This document shows, piece after piece, positions 6,664 through 10,522 of a stretch of 10,522 nucleotides of DNA. The notes beneath the pieces are model-generated. The model was not told where the DNA came from, searched no databases, and saw only the letters and a list, made by a program, of their open reading frames with translations. A program made the translations under genes and the position numbers. Each line of letters starts with the position of its first letter. Positions within the stretch are counted from its first letter, which is position 1. The DNA is taken from positions 1 through 10,522 of the forward strand of contig JAMOMD010000165.1 in NCBI GenBank assembly GCA_027068725.1. Direction: 5' to 3'. The DNA is from Thermoproteales archaeon (lineage in GTDB: Archaea > Thermoproteota > Thermoprotei > Thermoproteales > Thermocladiaceae).

Positions 6664-6679
6664 CTAGGATACCTCCTAG
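6664..6679 (-). repeat. Hairpin over the UPF0179 stop codon
   Basis: CTAGGA and TCCTAG are perfect 6-bp arms separated by four bases. On the transcribed (minus) strand this reads CTAGGAGGTATCCTAG, includes the TAG stop of the UPF0179 gene (6678-6676) and shows GGAGGT, a full Shine-Dalgarno core. No U-run follows, so a classical terminator is not supported. It could tune the end of the UPF0179 message, or be chance. Confidence 0.35.
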
Positions 6680-7143
6680 TCGAGAGGCACGCATCTGACT
6701 ATTAAGTATTTTCTACCATTACAAGTCTCGGAGCCCAATATATTCAATATCTTCAGCTTAACACCAGGCTGGACAGTACACTTCTCCTCACCATACTTCG
6801 TGCATAGCCTATCCTGACATTGACTGTCTACCACAGTGTAAGTCACTACTACTCCTTCAATTAGATTAGACTGGTATGGCAACGCTACAACTACTGGAAG
6901 TTCCTCAACAACAACAGGAACAAGGTTCTCACCCGTGAGAAGACACTTGTCTGGTCTTGGCAAGTTTACTCGACGAACCTCTACTACCCTGTACTTTCTG
7001 CCAACCTTCAGCCTCGCTATACATATGTTGTATAGTCTACATCTCTTACACTCTTCAGGTATTGAGTACAGTTTAAACACATGACCAACCTTTGCCTGTC
7101 CCTCGCCTATTAGCGTGAGTATTCTCTTGTACGTCATTGTCAT
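6676..7143 (-). CDS. UPF0179 family protein (cysteine-rich, function unknown)
   Basis: This 155-residue protein matches the archaeal UPF0179 family, which has no established function. Family features visible are LTLIGEGQAKVGHVFKL (9-25), the cluster ECKRCRLYNICIARLKVGRKYRVVEVR (31-57; C32, C35, C41), C67 in DKCLLTGE, VVVEELPVVVALP (77-89), C109/C114/C122 in the middle, PGVKLKILNILG and a closing C141 in ETCNGRKYLIVR. The nine cysteines suggest metal or Fe-S binding, which is inference. ATG codons at 7143 and 7137 both fit as starts. The gene is divergent from cbf5 across 96 bp and upstream of cdhC on the same strand, but the 126-bp gap with operator-like repeats suggests separate control of cdhC. 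Confidence 0.88.
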   Translation of the reverse strand: MTMTYKRILTLIGEGQAKVGHVFKLYSIPEECKRCRLYNICIARLKVGRKYRVVEVRRVNLPRPDKCLLTGENLVPVVVEELPVVVALPYQSNLIEGVVVTYTVVDSQCQDRLCTKYGEEKCTVQPGVKLKILNILGSETCNGRKYLIVRCVPLD

Positions 7144-7185
7144 TAGCAGAGCTGGAGAGTGAGTATGTTAGAAGATTCTTAACTT

Positions 7186-7206
7186 ATCGTTCTTACGATT
7201 TTAAAC
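7186..7206. promoter_or_regulatory. Divergent UPF0179/cbf5 promoter region with small inverted repeat
   Basis: ATCGT-TCTT-ACGAT (7186-7199) has 5-bp arms and directly abuts TTTTAAAC (7199-7206), a TATA-like box centred about 37 bp before the cbf5 ATG. Because TTTAAA is self-complementary, it could also serve the minus-strand UPF0179 gene, with its start codon about 60 bp away. Arms this short can arise by chance, so the operator idea is weak; the TATA call is moderate. Confidence 0.35.
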
Positions 7207-7239
7207 TCAGGAAAGTTTACGAGTAGATCTGGTAGACAC

Positions 7240-8259
7240 ATGCCCTTCGACGTGCTTAAGCCTGGTCAGGAAGTGCTATACAAGCTAGAGAACGAGGAGA
7301 CTAACCCAGAGTGGGGATGCTATCCTGATAAGAGACCAATCGAGCAGTACATTAGGTACGGATTCGTCGTACTCGATAAGCCTCGTGGTCCAACAAGTCA
7401 CGAGACTGTTGCATGGCTGAAGAAACTTCTAGGATTAAAGAGAGCTGGCCACGCAGGTACACTAGACCCGCGAGTGTCTGGTGTGTTACCTGTAGCTCTT
7501 GAGGAAGCAACTAAGGCACTTCAAGCAATTGCTCACAGTGATAAAGAGTATATTGCAGTTATGAAGCTTCACGAGGATGTTCCTGAAGATAAGCTAATAG
7601 AAGTTCTTAAGATGTTTGAAGGAGAAATATATCAGAAGCCACCTCTCAGATGTGCGGTTAAGAGACAGCTTAGAATAAAGAAAGTATACAAACTTGAGCT
7701 ACTTGAAAAGAATGGCAAGTACTGTATAATTAGAATGCATGTTGAAGCTGGAACATATGCTAGAAAGCTGATACATGACATTGGTGAAGTTCTTGGATGT
7801 GGAGCAAACATGAGAGAGCTCAGGAGAACTAGAGCAGGATTATGGACCGAGCAGGAAGCTGTCACGCTGAATCAGCTCAGGGAAGCCTATGTGCTATGGA
7901 AAGAGTTTGGTTATGAGGACCTGCTAAGGAAGTACATAAGACCTGTCGAAGAAATGGTAAGACATCTTCCAAAGATCTGGGTCAGGGATAGTGCAGTAGA
8001 TGCAATATGTCATGGTGCTGCACTTGCAGCTCCCGGTGTTGTTAAGCTAACGAAAGACGTGACTAAGGGCTCTCTTGTTGCACTGATGACACTGAAGAAT
8101 GAGCTCATAGCACTTGCACGTGCAGAAATGAATGCTGAAGAGATCTTGTCAGCGCAGAAGGGAATCGTTGCACGTGTAGTGCGTGTAGTAATGCCGAGAG
8201 GAACGTACCCAAGATTGTGGAAGTCTGCCAAGGAGAAGGGAGAAATAAAGTTTCAGTAG
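7240..8259 (+). CDS. cbf5: H/ACA RNP pseudouridine synthase Cbf5 (dyskerin/TruB family)
   Basis: Archaeal Cbf5 is the catalytic subunit of H/ACA guide ribonucleoproteins that pseudouridylate rRNA. With Nop10 and Gar1 it can also form pseudouridine 55 in tRNA without a guide. The 339-residue length is typical of archaeal Cbf5. Motifs are VVLDKPRGPTSHETVAWLKK (43-62), the catalytic loop AGHAGTLDPRVSGVLP (69-84) with D76 as nucleophile, KPPLRCAVKRQLRIKKVY (133-150), and the motif EAGTYARKLIHDIGEVLG (169-186). A PUA domain covers about 245-320, from PKIWVRDSAVDAICHGAALAAPGV to RVVMPRGTYPRLW, and binds the ACA/CCA end of RNA. No strong ribosome site precedes the ATG. Its stop is 72 bp before the next plus-strand gene, so the two may share a transcript. 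Confidence 0.97.
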   Translation: MPFDVLKPGQEVLYKLENEETNPEWGCYPDKRPIEQYIRYGFVVLDKPRGPTSHETVAWLKKLLGLKRAGHAGTLDPRVSGVLPVALEEATKALQAIAHSDKEYIAVMKLHEDVPEDKLIEVLKMFEGEIYQKPPLRCAVKRQLRIKKVYKLELLEKNGKYCIIRMHVEAGTYARKLIHDIGEVLGCGANMRELRRTRAGLWTEQEAVTLNQLREAYVLWKEFGYEDLLRKYIRPVEEMVRHLPKIWVRDSAVDAICHGAALAAPGVVKLTKDVTKGSLVALMTLKNELIALARAEMNAEEILSAQKGIVARVVRVVMPRGTYPRLWKSAKEKGEIKFQ

Positions 8260-8279
8260 TGCATAACCTCTGCCGAACA

Positions 8280-8297
8280 GACGCTACACAAAGCGTC
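8280..8297 (+). repeat. Inverted repeat after cbf5
   Basis: GACGCT and AGCGTC form a perfect 6-bp stem around ACACAA, starting 21 bases after the cbf5 stop. A second pair, CGTATT (8297-8302) with AATACG (8315-8320), shares base 8297, so the two hairpins abut. A short T-run (TTTT, 8301-8304) follows the first stem, so it could weakly promote termination. It might also be a binding site for the next gene's promoter. Confidence 0.35.
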
Positions 8298-8298
8298 G

Positions 8299-8305
8299 TA
8301 TTTTA
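8299..8305 (+). promoter_or_regulatory. Candidate TATA box of the 150-residue hypothetical gene
   Basis: TATTTTA is centred about 30 bp before the ATG at 8332, so transcription would begin near the start codon, consistent with a leaderless message and with the lack of a ribosome site. It overlaps the second inverted repeat after cbf5. Confidence 0.35.
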
Positions 8306-8331
8306 CAACTTTACAATACGCACAGCACTTC

Positions 8332-8784
8332 ATGCCAATTGACTTGGACTTGCTGGACTATGCCTTACTGGCACTTCGCTGCCTCTTAGTCTACAGTATA
8401 GAAGAGCAGATTGGCAATCTCTACCTCATACATTATGTCAGGATACTGAACAACATGACAGATATTTTACGTAATGTACCTCCAGGACACATACTGTCAG
8501 GAATAACTGTGAGCGACATCGCTAACCTATACAGGAAGAGGGGAATAGTAGATGATGTTCTGGTAACTAGAGCTGGAAAGTACTTGACGGTAGAGATAGT
8601 TGGCTGTAGAGTAGCTAGAGAAGTTCATAAGCTAATGAAAAGACAGGAACATGCATGCCCGCTCCTGATGCCTCTGATACTCGCAGTCTACGCAAACTAT
8701 GGTCCTCAGATAAGGCTTGCCGAGTATCCGATAATAACTACTGATGGAGCACTTGCTCGATTTGAACTTACGTCACAATCCTGA
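8332..8784 (+). CDS. Hypothetical protein with a conserved-looking Cys-His-Cys segment
   Basis: I cannot assign a family. The 150-residue protein starts with a hydrophobic helix-like stretch (LDLLDYALLALRCLLVYSIEEQIG) and continues as a soluble alpha/beta chain (ILSGITVSDIANLYRKRGIVDDVLV). The most distinctive part is VEIVGCRVAREVHKLMKRQEHACPLLMPLILAVYANYG (about 87-124), where C92, H99 and C109 stand in a C-x6-H-x9-C spacing followed by a hydrophobic helix. This loosely recalls the cysteine-bearing C-terminal part of small V4R-like archaeal proteins, an impression only. The gene follows cbf5 on the same strand after 72 bp. Its stop overlaps the convergent purP by 17 bp. An unbroken frame filling the gap between known genes, with a TATA-like box upstream, supports it as real. 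Confidence 0.75.
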   Translation: MPIDLDLLDYALLALRCLLVYSIEEQIGNLYLIHYVRILNNMTDILRNVPPGHILSGITVSDIANLYRKRGIVDDVLVTRAGKYLTVEIVGCRVAREVHKLMKRQEHACPLLMPLILAVYANYGPQIRLAEYPIITTDGALARFELTSQS

Positions 8785-9862
8785 GAAGATCATCTACACC
8801 TCGCTCAGCTGCAAGCTTGATCTCTCGTGCCATTCGCCTGCCCATGTACATTGGCTCATTCCAGTATAGCCAAGAGTATGGACTACCTGTGCCAATGTAT
8901 ATGTTTGTTCCTGCAACAATTCTACCACTAAACTCGAACACTACTATGGTATTATCATCTACTACTATGCTCTCTAGACAGAAGGGGCCAATCACACCTG
9001 GTGGCAGCAGTTCCTGAGTCTTTTTAACAAACTTCTTACCATAATCAAGAACCTTCTGTAACATCTTCTCTCTTATTACAACAGGTATATTACCAACAAC
9101 TACAAACGTTGGCTCTATTCCTAGCTCAGCTGGATTATATGGAAGTCTCTTTAGACCATCAATATTTGTCTCATATCTTATATCAATTCCAAGTATCTCG
9201 ACCCTATTGAATAGTGGACTATAGAAGTAGTGAAAGTACATTGGCACACCAACTATGTACTTCTGTATTAAAGCCTCTTCAAAACTCTTAATAATTCCCT
9301 GTGCTAGATATTCCTCAAGCCTCTTCCTAACCTCGCTGCTATTCCTAGCTAAGAAGAAGTGCTTTCCTCCCTTAGCTCCTGGAAGCTTAACTATTACAAG
9401 ATCTTCAAAATTTTCATTAATAGAATACTGTCGCGGGATCTCTATTCCCGCCTCTGCAAGAAGTTTCATCTTAAGATGCTGATTTCCTTCCCATACCATT
9501 AACATCCTGTTACCAAAAACTGGGAGTTTTATATTGAGAAACTGCTCAGGACCAACATACTCGACAGCGCTACCATGAGGTATGAATATGCAGTTCTCTT
9601 TTCTTAACTTGTCAACTATGTTGGGCATGTCTTTGAACTTTTCTACTACAACATACTCATCTATTATGTTTGAAAATTCTTTGTAAAGTTCTAGCCTACT
9701 CTTCTCTACTATTAGTACAACTCTTAGACCTTCATCTTTAGCGCCCTTTGCTATCTGTAATGCTGAGTGACTTGCAAGTGTTGCAATCGCCAGATCCTTA
9801 AGATTGTATTCTGATAGTATGTTCCTGAGTTCTTCTCTTGTAATGGTTGTTGACATGCTCAT
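8768..9862 (-). CDS. purP: 5-formaminoimidazole-4-carboxamide ribonucleotide synthetase PurP
   Basis: PurP is the archaeal ATP- and formate-dependent enzyme that converts AICAR to FAICAR, the penultimate step of IMP synthesis, replacing the folate-dependent activity of PurH. The 364-residue length is normal. Motifs are TLASHSALQIAKGAKDEG (28-45), FIPHGSAVEYVG (93-104), the ATP-grasp segment VKLPGAKGGKHFFLA (158-172), FVVVGNIPVVIRE (253-265), IGPFCLE (291-297) and FEFSGRIVAGTN (309-320) followed by GSPYSWLYWNEPMYMGRRMAREIK (326-349). ATG codons at 9862 and 9856 are both possible starts. It lies 13 bp after the isochorismatase-family gene and is probably co-transcribed. Archaea often carry several PurP paralogues; whether this is the FAICAR-forming type is likely but not proven here. 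Confidence 0.93.
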   Translation of the reverse strand: MSMSTTITREELRNILSEYNLKDLAIATLASHSALQIAKGAKDEGLRVVLIVEKSRLELYKEFSNIIDEYVVVEKFKDMPNIVDKLRKENCIFIPHGSAVEYVGPEQFLNIKLPVFGNRMLMVWEGNQHLKMKLLAEAGIEIPRQYSINENFEDLVIVKLPGAKGGKHFFLARNSSEVRKRLEEYLAQGIIKSFEEALIQKYIVGVPMYFHYFYSPLFNRVEILGIDIRYETNIDGLKRLPYNPAELGIEPTFVVVGNIPVVIREKMLQKVLDYGKKFVKKTQELLPPGVIGPFCLESIVVDDNTIVVFEFSGRIVAGTNIYIGTGSPYSWLYWNEPMYMGRRMAREIKLAAERGVDDLLRIVT

Positions 9863-9875
9863 CCTATGGTCAGTG

Positions 9876-10427
9876 CTAGAGTTGTTTTACTATACTTAAG
9901 ACTTCTTTGAACTTTGGATGTGAAGCATCTCTCACAAGCTCGAATATTATCATGTCTGTTGTTGCTACATCAACACCTTTAGCAAGTAGCCTATGTAGAC
10001 AGAGCTCGTAGTCAAGCTTTAGCCTAGAGGATGTTGCATCGTAGATCACTATAGGTCTGTATCCTCGTTGAAGCGCCTCAATCGCCGTCTGATACACACA
10101 TATGTGCAGCTCAATTCCTGTAAGTAGCAGTGTTCTTCTTCCCAGCTCTATTAGTCTACGTTCAAATTCTTGTGCTCCAAAGCAGCTGAAAGATGTCTTC
10201 TCTATTGGCTTATAGTCAGGCCCAAGCTCCTGCACTATCTGCTGTACTGTTCTGCCTATTCCCTTGGGGTACTGCTCAGTTATGATTATTGGGATGTTCA
10301 GTATTTTGCATACTCGCACTAGTTTGATTATGTTCTTTAGTAATCTTTCTTGTTCATTAACGACCGAAAAGAGTTTCTCTTGTACATCAACTATCACTAG
10401 TACAGAGTTTTCAGGACTTGCAAGCAT
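9876..10427 (-). CDS. Isochorismatase-family cysteine hydrolase
   Basis: This belongs to the isochorismatase-like (cysteine hydrolase) superfamily, which includes nicotinamidases and isochorismatases; its substrate is unknown. From the ATG at 10427 it has 183 residues, the usual size. The triad is visible: D14 in VLVIVDVQEKLF, K77 in PIEKTSFSCF and C110 in TGIELHICVYQTAIEAL. Typical members have ETH before the catalytic cysteine; here it is ELH. A GTG at 10490 would add 21 residues, but it directly abuts the TATA-like box and so would lie outside the expected transcript. GGTG seven bases before 10427 supports the shorter form. It seems to be the first gene of a two-gene unit with purP. Lack of extended metal-site motifs makes nicotinamidase less likely. 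Confidence 0.9.
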   Translation of the reverse strand: MLASPENSVLVIVDVQEKLFSVVNEQERLLKNIIKLVRVCKILNIPIIITEQYPKGIGRTVQQIVQELGPDYKPIEKTSFSCFGAQEFERRLIELGRRTLLLTGIELHICVYQTAIEALQRGYRPIVIYDATSSRLKLDYELCLHRLLAKGVDVATTDMIIFELVRDASHPKFKEVLSIVKQL

Positions 10428-10434
10428 TGTCGTG

Positions 10435-10438
10435 CACC
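10435..10438 (-). promoter_or_regulatory. Ribosome-binding site deciding the isochorismatase-family start
   Basis: GGTG, the core archaeal Shine-Dalgarno, stands seven bases before the ATG at 10427 on the minus strand. The longer GTG start at 10490 has no such site. Confidence 0.5.
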
Positions 10439-10490
10439 GCTGATGCTGTAGTACTCTTCTAGTTCTCTGCACGTTTCTTAACGATTCCAC

Positions 10491-10500
10491 ATTATAATTT
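10491..10500 (-). promoter_or_regulatory. TATA-like box for the isochorismatase-purP unit
   Basis: The minus strand reads GATAAATTATAATGTGG, with AAATTATAAT as the TATA-like element. A transcript start about 25 bases downstream (near 10470) gives a leader of about 43 bases before the ATG at 10427. Confidence 0.5.
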
Positions 10501-10522
10501 ATCTAAGTGCAGAAAAATGTGA

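Noticed and set aside
7223..7230. GTAGATCT near cbf5 as another copy of the TGATCTA heptamer
   Set aside because: Only AGATCT is shared; the heptamer is not matched and no inverted repeat adjoins it.
1..10522. tRNA or rRNA genes, CRISPR arrays, insertion sequences, inteins
   Set aside because: No tRNA-like T-loop with flanking stems, spaced direct repeats, transposase motifs or terminal repeats were noticed. Coding genes occupy almost all of the window.

Overview
The window is archaeal. It carries an H/ACA-type Cbf5 with a C-terminal PUA domain, an archaeal Pus10, the FAICAR synthetase PurP, the archaeal family UPF0179, and archaeal-type carbonyl-CoA (acetyl-CoA) decarbonylase/synthase subunits CdhC and CdhD. 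TATA-like boxes sit about 25-35 bases ahead of start codons, GGTG-type ribosome sites appear only ahead of some genes, and genes overlap head to tail (ATGA) and tail to tail. CdhC and CdhD indicate a methanogen or another anaerobe using the archaeal Wood-Ljungdahl pathway. The lineage cannot be fixed from this window.

Layout, left to right. (1) Minus strand, 1-1387: a TatD-type metal hydrolase followed by an L-isoaspartyl protein methyltransferase that runs off the left edge; the two are joined by an ATGA overlap. (2) Plus strand, 1424-3225: Pus10 followed by a cysteine-cluster (YkgJ/UPF0153-like) protein, again joined by ATGA. It is divergent from tatD over a 36-bp gap. (3) Minus strand, 3215-6549: cdhC, then cdhD with a 14-bp overlap, then an unrecognised ~190-residue gene. 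cdhA, cdhB and cdhE are not in the window. (4) Minus strand, 6676-7143: a UPF0179 protein, divergent from (5) cbf5 on the plus strand (7240-8259), followed by an unrecognised 150-residue gene (8332-8784). (6) Minus strand, 8768-10427: an isochorismatase-family hydrolase followed by purP.

Themes are C1/acetyl-CoA metabolism (CdhC makes or cleaves acetyl-CoA; CdhD is part of the corrinoid methyl carrier), RNA pseudouridylation (Pus10 and Cbf5, both able to act on tRNA position 55 in archaea), purine synthesis (PurP) and protein repair (Pcm).

The most striking non-coding structure is the 126-bp gap upstream of cdhC. It holds an 18-bp perfect palindrome and a second inverted repeat. Each is followed directly by the same heptamer TGATCTA (plus-strand reading), and the two heptamers are exactly 50 bp apart. 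This looks like a paired operator controlling the cdh genes. A third small hairpin covers the UPF0179 stop codon. No tRNA, rRNA, CRISPR array or mobile element was seen, and no gene-free stretch exceeds 130 bases.
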